A DNA stretch of 64,000 nucleotides, taken from Marinobacter sp. S6332. GTDB lineage: Bacteria > Pseudomonadota > Gammaproteobacteria > Pseudomonadales > Oleiphilaceae. The DNA is taken from assembly GCF_023016045.1 (NCBI RefSeq), contig NZ_JALKAP010000006.1, forward strand, positions 34,072-98,071, in the 5' to 3' direction. The notes beneath the pieces were generated by a model. That model was not told where the DNA came from. It saw nothing but the letters and a program-made list of their open reading frames with translations, and searched no databases. Shown here piece by piece: positions 9,029 through 19,804 of the stretch. Positions within the stretch are counted from its first letter, which is position 1. Each line of letters starts with the position of its first letter. The translations under genes and the position numbers were made by a program.

Positions 9029-9664
9029 CTAAAGGCGCTCCATGCGAGTCGGATCAGCGATAAAGGGATTTTCATTTCCTTGAATCTCCGCTATGCGTTT
9101 ATGCCGCGATAGCTCTCTGTCGTCTGGTGGGTCGACTTGGTTCCAGCCTTGGAATACCTGAGCTGGCCCAAGCCAGGGCAGGCCGTAGGTGCCAACCATA
9201 TAGCCCATGCTGCGGGCGACATCGCCTTTTACCTTGGGGGGAGGTTCGAAGAAGAGGCCGCTTTCTCGGATGCCACAATCGTTCTTTTCAATCGAGGTTC
9301 CAATATTGTCATAGCGGGTGTTTCGTCGCCGAAGTTCGGTACGGTTTCCTACCGGAATCATATTGTGAAGGTCAGAGGCAATTTGCCGATAGCGGTTGTC
9401 TTGCTCGCACTGACGTGTGGTGCCACATGAAAGAGCATTGCGTATATCGGCGAGAGGATAAATATATCCCTCTGTCAGCGAGAAGCCTTTCTTAGAGAAT
9501 TCCTTGTCGCAAAAGAAGGATTTACCACCCTCCGAGTAGAGGTTCCCCCAGAACTCCTCCTTAATGACCGTGTCCGGATCGCTGAAACGTGTATTTTGTG
9601 CGACAACAAGTGCCGTTGCTAGAAACAGAACAAGAGCTGTAATGATGGTAAGCGAGTTTTTCAT
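9029..9664 (-). CDS. Secreted endonuclease I-like protein (EndA/Dns family)
   Basis: A 211-residue protein with an N-terminal signal segment (about residues 1-22, ending LATALVVAQ). Several cysteines are spaced as in periplasmic endonuclease I. Family blocks are clear: YRQIASDLHNMIPVGN, RRNTRYDNIG with the metal-binding asparagine, EPPPKVKGDVARSMGYM, and KRIAEIQGNENPFI near the C-terminus. Known members are periplasmic or extracellular DNases. The block that normally reads EHVxP and carries the catalytic histidine reads TEGYIYP here, so the general base is not obvious. It may be a variant subfamily with altered chemistry or may be inactive. Monocistronic, facing a bidirectional terminator. 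Confidence 0.85.
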   Translation of the reverse strand: MKNSLTIITALVLFLATALVVAQNTRFSDPDTVIKEEFWGNLYSEGGKSFFCDKEFSKKGFSLTEGYIYPLADIRNALSCGTTRQCEQDNRYRQIASDLHNMIPVGNRTELRRRNTRYDNIGTSIEKNDCGIRESGLFFEPPPKVKGDVARSMGYMVGTYGLPWLGPAQVFQGWNQVDPPDDRELSRHKRIAEIQGNENPFIADPTRMERL

Positions 9665-9863
9665 GAGCCAATGTTACCTCTTAGCGTCAGGCTGCGCCTT
9701 GGCGAACTGGGCCTCATTTGTCGCTGTAATTGGTAAAATAGGCCAGACTTTCTGGAAAATTATGACGCTCAGTTCACTTATGAAGAGGATTATGGCATGA
9801 GGGCTCTTGAAACAAGAGCCCTTGGATTAAAATTTACAGCGTAGTGTTAACGGCTTAACGTTT
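9665..9863. other. Intergenic region with one hairpin
   Basis: About 200 bases upstream of the endonuclease-like gene and downstream of the coiled-coil gene. It holds a perfect hairpin at 9800-9822 (AGGGCTCTTG/CAAGAGCCCT). On the minus strand this follows the coiled-coil gene, but no T-run follows the stem, so it would be only a weak terminator. Short open frames here have no support. Confidence 0.5.
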
Positions 9864-10127
9864 TTACTTCATTTTGTCGCGAATATTCTGGTAACTTGAC
9901 TTCAAATCTTCGCCCAGCTTTTTTGCCGTTTGACGTGCTTCCTGAGATGCTTCGCTCGCCTCATCCATGACTTGATCAAACCGGACTCGGAATTTATCCC
10001 ATTCCTGTTCGAGATCATCAAACTCATCTTTCACTTCCTGACGCGCCAAATGCAGCTGAACGCGTGCTTCGTCGCGGTATTGTTTGATTTTATCCGAGAG
10101 CGATTTAAGTTCTTCTTGAATACCCAT
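9864..10127 (-). CDS. Small coiled-coil protein
   Basis: An 87-residue, highly charged, almost entirely helical protein (MGIQEELKSL to NIRDKMK) with heptad-like spacing throughout and no membrane segment. The ATG at 10127 is chosen because GAGGTG lies seven bases upstream; a longer frame to 10163 lacks such a site. It resembles small coiled-coil proteins annotated as stress-response or hypothetical in Marinobacter relatives. Function unknown. It lies alone between holA and the endonuclease-like gene. Confidence 0.75.
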   Translation of the reverse strand: MGIQEELKSLSDKIKQYRDEARVQLHLARQEVKDEFDDLEQEWDKFRVRFDQVMDEASEASQEARQTAKKLGEDLKSSYQNIRDKMK

Positions 10128-10236
10128 ATCAAGCACCTCTGTTAATGAGTGGTTCTCCACCATGCGCCGGGGTATGAAAAACAGTCAAGTGACAGTGAAG
10201 CAAGGAAGGTTATATATAGGTTGCGTTTGATCTATG

Positions 10237-11244
10237 TCAGGATCTGGCAGCTAGAAGCGCCGACATATCGCGTAAGTAGTGCCAGGGGGACAGGGTGTCA
10301 AAGCCTTTCGTTGCTCGATCTACCTGGCTGCACAGTCTCAAGGCTTCATGCAGTTGCAGCGGGTTTAGGCGCCGGGCCGCTTGCTCCAACGCCCGCGCTC
10401 GTTGGGGCTGGAAGACACCGCGCTTCTTGAAGAAGGTGGAGGGAGATTCAGCTCTGTTCTCACCCGTTTTTAATTCCAGAAGTAAATTGATGTCACGGGT
10501 TAGTACCGCGAGAAGTCCGAGGGGATTTTCACCTTCTTGCTGCAGCACACCAATCATCTTGCCAGCGTGTGGCGCACGGCCGCTAAGTAGCTCGGTTACC
10601 AGTTCAAACCCGTTAAAACGCGAACTGTCCTGAACGGCTTGCTCTATTGTTTCTTCATCTATCGTGCTGTTATTGCTCAGCAGTGACAGTCGGTCGAGCT
10701 CCTGACTGGCGGCTAGCAGGTTACCCTCAAGTCGTTCTGCCAGCATTGCGAGTGCTCCGCGGGTTAGGCTAAGGCCTTGGTTTTTAGCCCGCTGCTGAAG
10801 CCAACCAGAAAACTTGTCGGCATCCACCGGCCATACCGGTACATGCACACCTTTGGATTGGAGTTCTTTGTACCACTTTCGACGGGTTTCCGCCGCGTCC
10901 AGACGTGTGCTGATTAGCAGGAGGATAATGTCTTCCGGCGGTTGTGCGAGAACCCTTTCTAGAACGGTGCGGCCGTCTCCCAACTTACCTGTCGGCAAAC
11001 GGATTTCGATTCGGCGCCGGTCGGAGAATAGGGACATGGCACTGAATTCGTCGGCCACAGTGTTCCAATCGAGTTGTTGATCCGCATGAAAGGTTAGACG
11101 GTCGTGAAAACCTGCATCTTTAGCGGCACTTCGGATTTGATCGCAGCATTCCTGTACCAGTAACGGCTCATCACCGGAAATTAGGTAGACTGGTGCGAGA
11201 CCTTTTCGGAGCAGTTGTGTCAGTTGGCCCGGATTGGTCTTCAT
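10237..11244 (-). CDS. holA: DNA polymerase III subunit delta HolA
   Basis: Clamp-loader delta subunit, which opens the beta sliding clamp. The 335 residues begin MKTNPGQLTQLLRKGLAPVY and include LISGDEPLLVQE, the N-terminal ATPase-like but non-catalytic fold that contacts the clamp. The C-terminal collar domain includes FKKRGVFQPQRARALEQAARR. It overlaps lptE by four bases (ATGA), and the order leuS-lptE-holA is conserved across Gammaproteobacteria. Confidence 0.95.
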   Translation of the reverse strand: MKTNPGQLTQLLRKGLAPVYLISGDEPLLVQECCDQIRSAAKDAGFHDRLTFHADQQLDWNTVADEFSAMSLFSDRRRIEIRLPTGKLGDGRTVLERVLAQPPEDIILLLISTRLDAAETRRKWYKELQSKGVHVPVWPVDADKFSGWLQQRAKNQGLSLTRGALAMLAERLEGNLLAASQELDRLSLLSNNSTIDEETIEQAVQDSSRFNGFELVTELLSGRAPHAGKMIGVLQQEGENPLGLLAVLTRDINLLLELKTGENRAESPSTFFKKRGVFQPQRARALEQAARRLNPLQLHEALRLCSQVDRATKGFDTLSPWHYLRDMSALLAARS

Positions 11245-11831
11245 GGTGCGGCGTTTTGCGGTTTTACCGGAGAGTTGGGCTTCGGGTGCTGGTCTCGGAT
11301 TTCCCGCAGCCGCTCTTTGGTGATCGGAGCAAGTCGGAATACGATCTGTTGAGCTAATCGATCGCTTAATTGCTGCTGCAGGTTGTCTTCCTCGCGCTGT
11401 TTGGCGAGTACATTGGTCTCGTCGTACCTGTAGCTCTCAGTAGTGCTGAGGCGGCTGTTGGCAATAACGGGAACGCCATCCGTGCTTATCAGCTCGAGGT
11501 TCACCGAGTGCCTAAGTGTATACTCTGCGGCTGCGGCTTGAATGGTAATAGCCGAGGCGCGACGATCTTGCTCAAAACTGTGAATCTTAAGCTGATAGTT
11601 TGAGTCTGCTTCCTCCGATGCCAGCTCTACGCCTCCAAGTTCAAGTTGCTGACGCACAGCTAAGCAAAGGGAAGCGGGAACAGGAGGCCGACAGTCCAAC
11701 ATAAGCGGCTCCAAGGCCGCAGAAACCGGCGGCGCACTCCGCAACTGAAAGCCGCAGGCACCTAGGTTGGTCGCCAGTAACCCGGCGACAACCCATTTGG
11801 CGGTGCCTGCATGCACAGTGCGGAGCTGCAT
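11241..11831 (-). CDS. lptE: LPS-assembly lipoprotein LptE
   Basis: Outer-membrane lipoprotein that plugs LptD and helps insert LPS at the cell surface. The lipobox LGAC places the acylated cysteine at residue 26, followed by GFQLR as in other LptE proteins. The rest is beta-rich, with a C-terminal tail of low complexity. Its ATG is one base after the leuS stop (TGATATG), suggesting translational coupling. Sequence conservation in this family is low, so context carries much of the assignment. Confidence 0.92.
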   Translation of the reverse strand: MQLRTVHAGTAKWVVAGLLATNLGACGFQLRSAPPVSAALEPLMLDCRPPVPASLCLAVRQQLELGGVELASEEADSNYQLKIHSFEQDRRASAITIQAAAAEYTLRHSVNLELISTDGVPVIANSRLSTTESYRYDETNVLAKQREEDNLQQQLSDRLAQQIVFRLAPITKERLREIRDQHPKPNSPVKPQNAAP

Positions 11832-11832
11832 A

Positions 11833-14445
<2,613 letters not shown>

Positions 14446-14553
14446 TCAAAATGATGTGCGGAGCGGCCGAACATTCTAACGCACAGAAGGCGTAACAGGT
14501 AGCCTGCCAAAAGCCTGATACTGTGCCATGATGATAAATATGGTGAAGGTTGC

Positions 14554-14730
14554 CAGCCGATGGGTCTCCCCGGAACACGCCGTGAATCCCCCTGCGGGGT
14601 CCGGCCAGCAATCGCAGATTGCTGTCGTTCAGCTGCGCATGAAGCTTTGCTTCATAGACGCTTGCTTCACCCCTGTAGGCTTGACGGCAGTATCCCTGCT
14701 GCCGACAGTTCCGGGGAGACCCACCGGCTG
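14554..14730 (+). repeat. Family A hairpin element, expanded core
   Basis: A 23-base left arm (14554-14576, starting CAGCCGATGGGTC) pairs with 14708-14730 at 22 of 23 positions. The interior begins CGCCGTGAATCC and ends with TGTAGGCTTGACGGC and CTGCTGCCGACA, recalling the two ends of the family A core. About 80 extra bases with their own small hairpins (GCAATCGCAGATTGC, ATGAAGCTTTGCTTCAT) are inserted. It lies between the divergent genes leuS and the zinc-ribbon gene, ending 28 bases before the latter's ATG. Confidence 0.8.
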
Positions 14731-14758
14731 ACGCCCCGTTAATTATGAGGAGTCCTCA

Positions 14759-15307
14759 ATGACAGAGCCCGAAAGAAGTCACTTATCCGGAAAAGCCCTC
14801 GAGGTGTATGACCGCATGCTCGAGCGGGTGCAGAGCCGCCTAAGAGCAATACAGGAAACTTCTTTGGACACTTTGGAAGAAGAAGTCGATAAAGCGATTG
14901 AGGCAGAGCAAGAGCTGGAGGAGATGACCAGAGATGAAATCAGCCTCCTCGGGACCTACCTTCAGCGAGATCTTGAGCACCTTATCCACTTTGTGGACGA
15001 AACCGGAGAAGGGCTGGCAGAATGGTTGCAGCTTGATTTGGCGTTGCTAGAACAGCGGCTTACCGAGCGCTTGCTGTCGGTTGCCGACCAAACCTTGGTC
15101 GACACTCTGGCACTGCGACAAAAACTCGAAAGCCATGACGCCGGGCAATACATCGCCGGGGAAGTCGCCACCGCTGGTATGTTCCAGTGTCTGAACTGCG
15201 AGCACATGCTGTGTCTCACATCGACTAGCCATTTAGAACCATGCGAAGCTTGTGGTTCGCAATACTACAAGCGGGTTACTAGTATTTGGCCGCGGAAAGA
15301 AGGCTGA
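14759..15307 (+). CDS. YbeL-like zinc-ribbon protein (DUF1451)
   Basis: A 182-residue cytoplasmic protein with a long acidic helical N-terminal part (residues 10-135). A C-terminal zinc ribbon follows, with C144/C147 in FQCLNC and C162/C165 in PCEACGSQYY. This is the arrangement of the YbeL/DUF1451 family, which is found near leuS in many Gammaproteobacteria; its role is unknown. GAGGAG lies eight bases before the ATG. The gene is divergent from leuS with a large hairpin element between them, and another hairpin follows it. Confidence 0.88.
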   Translation: MTEPERSHLSGKALEVYDRMLERVQSRLRAIQETSLDTLEEEVDKAIEAEQELEEMTRDEISLLGTYLQRDLEHLIHFVDETGEGLAEWLQLDLALLEQRLTERLLSVADQTLVDTLALRQKLESHDAGQYIAGEVATAGMFQCLNCEHMLCLTSTSHLEPCEACGSQYYKRVTSIWPRKEG

Positions 15308-15363
15308 AAAAACACGTTAGGTGGAAAGCGTGTTCGCTGGTGGGTTCTCGCTGGCTCAGAGGT

Positions 15364-15470
15364 AGCCAAGGCCGTGTAGGTTTTCAAAACTGTGCGGAGC
15401 CATGGATGGCGGAGCCAAGCGTACACGGACGTATTCACAGCGTGTTTTGAAAACCTACACGGCCTTGGCT
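15364..15470 (-). repeat. Family A hairpin element
   Basis: Left arm 15364-15390 and right arm 15444-15470 are perfect 27-base reverse complements (outer end AGCCAAGGCCGTG). The 53-base core between them, read on the minus strand, gives GTGAATACGTCC, then TACGCTTGGCTCCGCC, ATCCATGGC and TCCGCACA. It sits between the convergent zinc-ribbon and lnt genes, where it could also act as a bidirectional terminator. Confidence 0.9.
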
Positions 15471-15489
15471 GTATGCTCCTAGGCTAGAA

Positions 15490-17040
15490 TCAGTTTTTAG
15501 GAATAACCCGCTCACGAACAAACACAATCAAAATCAACGCCAAGGTAAGAACCGGCCAAGAAGCCGTCATCATATACGGCGTGCTACCACTAGCCTTAAA
15601 TACTTCACCAGTTAGCACCGCACGCTCAAACTGCGGAATACGTGCCGTAATCTGCCCCTTGTTATCAATGATCGCCGTCACCCCATTATTGGTACCGCGA
15701 ATCATATAACGTCCGGTTTCCAAAGCTCGCATACGCGCAATCTGTAAATGCTGCAACGGTCCCACAGAATCACCGAACCAGCCATCGTTACTGATCGTTA
15801 GCAGCAAATCCGAATTAACCGCATTACGGGCAAGAAAGTCCGGGTAAGCCACCTCGTAGCAAATAAATGGCATCACCTTGGTACCGTTAGCAACCAAAGG
15901 TGACTGGTTTTCAGGGCCTCGAGTAAAGCTCGACATGGGTAAATCAAAGAAACCGATCAGCCCGCGTAAAACACCCTCAAGCGGAACATACTCCCCAAAA
16001 GGCACCAACTTCTGCTTGTGATAAATTCCTTCGCCGTTCCCAATGGCCGTAATACTATTGTGGAAGGTAAAGCCGTTGGCCCGCTCGCTGAAACCGTACC
16101 ACGGGATACCGGTTATCAGCGTGCTCTCGTCACCAAGCTTCTCCGCAATGTGGTCAATGATCTTGCCTGCCTGATCCTGAGGGATGGGGATAGCCGTTTC
16201 TGGCCAAAGGATTAGGTCAGTGTTCCAGTGGGGTTCCGTCATGCCCAGATAAGCCACAATCTGGTCCTTCAAAAACTCCGGGTCCCACTTTACCTGCTGC
16301 GGAATGTTGCCCTGTATAGCGGCCACAGACGTGGGTTCGGTACTAATATTAGTCCAATCAACCTTGTTGAGCGCCGGGGCGGCAAGCCAAGGAATGAGTG
16401 CTGCAAATGTCACGACTCCAGCGCTAGTTAGGCTCTGCCTGACGATAAGCCAGCCTGCAGCGACAATGGCAGCACCGCTTGCCGCGATCACGAAAGTTAG
16501 ACCGTGAACGCCGACCACGGGCGCCAGCCCTGCTAGTGGCCCATCGGTGTGTGCAGTTCCGAGATAGAGCCAGGGAAAACCTGTCAAAAGCCAGCCACGG
16601 AGCCAGTCGCCGAGAATCCAGATGGCCGGGAATAGAATAAGCCGCCGCACAGCGCTGTTTTTAGCCAGCTTGCCCCAGAACCAGAAGGCGAGTGCCGGGA
16701 ATAAAGCCAGTACCGCCACAAAGGCCGCGGTGAGCAAAATAGAAACGGGAATGGAGGTGTTGCCGAATTCACTGATGCTTATGTAGACCCAAGTGGCACC
16801 CGAGCCGAATAGGCCCAAGCCCGTTAGCAAACCCGAAATAAAAAGCTTGTTTGCTGGTATGGGAATAGTAACCAGCAAAATTAGTACCACAGACACAGGC
16901 CCAAGCCACCAGAAGTGGAAAGGCGAGAAGGTCAGGGTTTGCAAAGCGCCGGCAACCAAAAGGGTTGCCGCACTCAACCAAGGGTTGGATAAAAACGAAA
17001 AAGCTGGGGTGTTAGAAGGCGATGCTTGATCAGGGCTCAC
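15490..17040 (-). CDS. lnt: Apolipoprotein N-acyltransferase Lnt
   Basis: Inner-membrane enzyme that adds the third acyl chain to the N-terminal cysteine of lipoproteins, needed for Lol sorting. The 516 residues start with several membrane helices (about 20-225) and continue into a nitrilase-type periplasmic domain. The catalytic triad is visible: E281 in WPETAIP, a lysine at 342 or 344 before LVPFGEYVP, and C394 in PFICYEVAYPD. One membrane helix closes the C-terminus. The start is GTG at 17040, inside the end of corC (11-base overlap). Confidence 0.96.
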   Translation of the reverse strand: MSPDQASPSNTPAFSFLSNPWLSAATLLVAGALQTLTFSPFHFWWLGPVSVVLILLVTIPIPANKLFISGLLTGLGLFGSGATWVYISISEFGNTSIPVSILLTAAFVAVLALFPALAFWFWGKLAKNSAVRRLILFPAIWILGDWLRGWLLTGFPWLYLGTAHTDGPLAGLAPVVGVHGLTFVIAASGAAIVAAGWLIVRQSLTSAGVVTFAALIPWLAAPALNKVDWTNISTEPTSVAAIQGNIPQQVKWDPEFLKDQIVAYLGMTEPHWNTDLILWPETAIPIPQDQAGKIIDHIAEKLGDESTLITGIPWYGFSERANGFTFHNSITAIGNGEGIYHKQKLVPFGEYVPLEGVLRGLIGFFDLPMSSFTRGPENQSPLVANGTKVMPFICYEVAYPDFLARNAVNSDLLLTISNDGWFGDSVGPLQHLQIARMRALETGRYMIRGTNNGVTAIIDNKGQITARIPQFERAVLTGEVFKASGSTPYMMTASWPVLTLALILIVFVRERVIPKN

Positions 17041-17878
17041 TACGGGTTACCTGTAACAGACGGATGACACGGTTATCAGCGTTGGCTATGGTAAAGCGCA
17101 AGCCGCCAAACTCAACCGTTTCGCCACGTCTGGGCAGGTGACCAAATTCCTTGAGCACTACGCCGCCAATGGTGTCGAACTCTTCTTCATCAAATCCGGT
17201 ATTAAAAAACTCGTTGAAATCATCAACCGGGGTGACCGCCTTTACAGCGTGAGAACCATCGCCCCGGGCTTTGATGTGTGTTTCTTCGTCGACATCGTGT
17301 TCGTCTTCGATTTCTCCGACGATTTGCTCTAGCACATCTTCAATGGTTACCAGGCCCGCTGTGCCGCCGTACTCGTCCACGACTATAGCCATGTGATTGC
17401 GGTTTTCCTTGAACTGCTTCAGCAACTGGTTCAGGCGTTTGCTTTCAGGAACAAAGGTGGGCGGGCGCAGAAGTTCTCGCACGTGCGACCAGTCCATATC
17501 GTCATCAAGCGCCAGAGGCAGGAGGTCTTTTGCAAGAAGTACACCGATGACATCATCCTGACTATCGCCAATAACCGGGAAGCGGCTATGGGCAGATCGG
17601 ATAATTTCACCAAGGTACTCTTTAGGATCCTGAGAAGCGCGTACAGTGACCATTTGGGAGCGGGGGATCATGATTTCATCCACCCGCATGTCCACCACCT
17701 GCATGGCACCTTCGATGATGCTCATCGCATCGGCGTCGATGATACCTTCAGTTTCCGCGCTTCTTAGTACCTCCAGCACGTCTTCGATAGATTCCGGCCC
17801 GCTGGAGAAGGCGTGTGATATACGCTCCAGCCAGGACTTGTTGGAGCCCTGACTGCGACTCGACTGATCGTCGCTCAT
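17030..17878 (-). CDS. corC: CorC/YbeX-type CBS-domain protein
   Basis: A 282-residue soluble member of the HlyC/CorC family. Two CBS domains span about 70-190 ([42 protein letters not shown]) and a CorC_HlyC domain follows (about 200-280). Classically linked to Mg/Co efflux with CorA; work on ybeX ties it to ribosome metabolism with ybeY and ybeZ. It lies in that conserved block, overlapping ybeY by ATGA upstream and lnt downstream. Confidence 0.93.
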   Translation of the reverse strand: MSDDQSSRSQGSNKSWLERISHAFSSGPESIEDVLEVLRSAETEGIIDADAMSIIEGAMQVVDMRVDEIMIPRSQMVTVRASQDPKEYLGEIIRSAHSRFPVIGDSQDDVIGVLLAKDLLPLALDDDMDWSHVRELLRPPTFVPESKRLNQLLKQFKENRNHMAIVVDEYGGTAGLVTIEDVLEQIVGEIEDEHDVDEETHIKARGDGSHAVKAVTPVDDFNEFFNTGFDEEEFDTIGGVVLKEFGHLPRRGETVEFGGLRFTIANADNRVIRLLQVTRSEP

Positions 17879-18348
17879 GAGTCTTTTACCGTTTCCTCTG
17901 CATCGTAGGGATTGCTGAAGCCAAACTTTGCCAGCAATTGAATTTCCAAGGCTTCCATGGCCTCTGCATCTTCGTCATTTATATGGTCGTAGCCCTGAAG
18001 ATGCAACATGCCGTGAATCACCATGTGTGCCCAATGGGCTGATGATTCTTTGTGTTGAACATTTGCCTCATTTTCCACAACTGGGGCACAAATAACGAGG
18101 TCTCCTGCCAATGGAACCGTTATACCGGCTGGCGCTTCAAATGGAAAGGACAACACATTGGTGGGTTTGTCCTTGCCTCGGTATTGGTGATTTAATGACT
18201 GGCTCTCTTCAGTATCGACGATACGAATTGTAACTTCTGATGGATCCGCACCCAGCCAGGCTGCTTGAGCCCAAGCCTGAAAATGTGGCTCACCGGGTAC
18301 GCCAGACCCATCGAATACATTCTGGAGGTCAACCGTCAGTTCATTCAC
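17875..18348 (-). CDS. ybeY: rRNA maturation endoribonuclease YbeY
   Basis: Metal-dependent RNase involved in 16S rRNA 3'-end processing and 70S quality control. The zinc ligands are in [11 protein letters not shown], with H112, H116 and H122. The 157 residues match the family. Translation appears to start at a GTG overlapping the phoH stop (GTGA); the nearby ATG is out of frame. Coupled to phoH upstream and corC downstream. Confidence 0.95.
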   Translation of the reverse strand: MNELTVDLQNVFDGSGVPGEPHFQAWAQAAWLGADPSEVTIRIVDTEESQSLNHQYRGKDKPTNVLSFPFEAPAGITVPLAGDLVICAPVVENEANVQHKESSAHWAHMVIHGMLHLQGYDHINDEDAEAMEALEIQLLAKFGFSNPYDAEETVKDS

Positions 18349-19340
18349 TGTTTGCGGTCGCTCCCTTTGGTGCTTCCTTCGTCAATTGAATCATAGGCTT
18401 CTACGATTCGCTGGACCAGTGGATGTCGAACCACGTCTTTGGCTTCAAAACGAGTAAAACCGATGCCAGTCACATTTTTCAAAACGGTTGCCGCGTGGAT
18501 CAACCCCGAGTTTTGGCCGCGCGGAAGATCTACCTGAGTAGTATCGCCGGTAATCACTGCAGTAGACCCAAACCCGATGCGGGTTAGGAACATTTTCATC
18601 TGCTCGCGGGTGGTGTTTTGGCTTTCATCGAGAATAATAAACGAGTTGTTCAGGGTGCGACCACGCATGAAGGCCAGAGGCGCAATCTCGATCACACTTT
18701 TCTCGATCAAGCGTGTGACGTTATCAAAGCCAAGCATTTCATAGAGGGCGTCGTATAGCGGCCGCAGATATGGATCGACCTTCTGCGCTAGATCCCCGGG
18801 CAGGAAGCCAAGCTTCTCACCCGCCTCGACGGCTGGGCGTACCAAAAGAATCCGTTTCACTTGCTCGTCTTTCAGTGCTTCCACAGCGCAGGCTACCGCT
18901 AGCCAGGTCTTGCCTGTACCGGCGGGACCAATGCCAAAGTTAATGTCGTGGGAGCGAATGCTGTGAACATACTTCTGCTGATTCGCACCGCGGGGTTTGG
19001 CGGTGAGTTTGGGGGTTTTGATGATGGTGACGGCGCCATCAAAGGGTATGTCTTCGGGCAGCCTTTCAAATCCGGTTTCCCGGATGTACAGGTGCACGGT
19101 GTCTGGAGATATGTCGTCTGTGGCTTCGGTTTCCCGATACAAGTGTCGAATCACTTCTACCGCAGCGGCAACGTGTTCGGTTTCACCCTCCACTCGGAAG
19201 TGGTGGCCTCGTCGGCTAATTGAGACTTGCAGGCGTCGTTCGATGTGTTTCAAATTCTCATCAAACTGTCCACACAGGGTGGTAAGCCTGCGCTGGTCTG
19301 CCGGGTGTAAATCAAATTGTCTGGAATCGTTGGTGTTCAA
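18345..19340 (-). CDS. ybeZ: PhoH-like ATPase YbeZ
   Basis: P-loop NTPase of the PhoH family and usual partner of YbeY. The Walker A motif GPAGTGKT lies at about residues 138-145 and the Walker B/DESQN motif in FIILDESQN. The N-terminal nucleic-acid-binding part ([20 protein letters not shown]) matches E. coli YbeZ. I place the start at TTG 19340, which follows CCGGAG by six bases and gives the family N-terminus (L)[10 protein letters not shown]. An upstream in-frame TTG at 19367 has no such site. First gene of the ybeZ-ybeY-corC-lnt unit. Confidence 0.93.
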   Translation of the reverse strand: MNTNDSRQFDLHPADQRRLTTLCGQFDENLKHIERRLQVSISRRGHHFRVEGETEHVAAAVEVIRHLYRETEATDDISPDTVHLYIRETGFERLPEDIPFDGAVTIIKTPKLTAKPRGANQQKYVHSIRSHDINFGIGPAGTGKTWLAVACAVEALKDEQVKRILLVRPAVEAGEKLGFLPGDLAQKVDPYLRPLYDALYEMLGFDNVTRLIEKSVIEIAPLAFMRGRTLNNSFIILDESQNTTREQMKMFLTRIGFGSTAVITGDTTQVDLPRGQNSGLIHAATVLKNVTGIGFTRFEAKDVVRHPLVQRIVEAYDSIDEGSTKGSDRKQ

Positions 19341-19401
19341 TATTACTCCGGTTCTGGTGGCTCTCAATTTAGGGAGAATGCATATCTGACTTTAGCGTAA
19401 C

Positions 19402-19516
19402 GGGCCGGAGCGTGGGCCTACCTCCCAAAAAACGCCCGTGAATACGTCCTTGTAGGGCTCGGTCGGGCCATCCTTGGCCCTCCACGTTTTTGGGAGGTAG
19501 GCCCACGCTCCGACCC
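19402..19516 (+). repeat. Family A hairpin element
   Basis: Left arm 19407-19431 and right arm 19487-19511 are perfect 25-base reverse complements, extending five further bases with one mismatch. The inner ends are CCTCCCAAAAA and TTTTTGGGAGG. The core on the + strand reads CGCCCGTGAATACGTCC, then TTGTAGGGCTCGGTC and GGGCCATCCTTGGCCC. The last is a hairpin in itself. Confidence 0.92.
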
Positions 19517-19658
19517 TTTTTAGACTATGTGCAGGCCCGCAGTGGAAAAACAAGTAGGAAGGTTGTTTTTGGTACGGGAGAATTCAAAGTTGTTGGGTGT
19601 GCTTTGATAATCATTTTGTTTCTTCTGGACTACGAGGACTACTACTGGGTGACTAATA

Positions 19659-19768
19659 AAGAGCGCTTGAAGCCACTTCCCAAAAATGTAGAGGGCCAAG
19701 GATGGCCCGAAACAAGCGCACATGGATGTGCTTGTAGCGGTTTTTGGGAAGTGGCTTCAAGCGCTCTT
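19659..19768 (-). repeat. Family A hairpin element
   Basis: Left arm 19659-19686 and right arm 19741-19768 are perfect 28-base reverse complements (outer end AAGAGCGCTTGAAGCC, inner end CTTCCCAAAAA). The core lies on the minus strand and contains GGGCCATCCTTGGCCC and CGCTTGTTTC. It is the copy most like the fragment at the left edge of the window. It ends 36 bases before the miaB stop codon. Confidence 0.92.
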
Positions 19769-19804
19769 ACCACCACCCAAAAATGATTCGATGGGAAAGG
19801 AGCT

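Larger units (their letters stand above)
19341..19804. other. miaB-ybeZ intergenic region with two hairpin elements
   Basis: About 460 bases between two co-directional minus-strand genes that are adjacent in most relatives. It is mostly two family A elements with cores in opposite orientation. The roughly 140 bases between them (19517-19658) hold no recognisable gene or site. Open frames crossing the hairpins are by-products of the palindromes. Confidence 0.7.
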
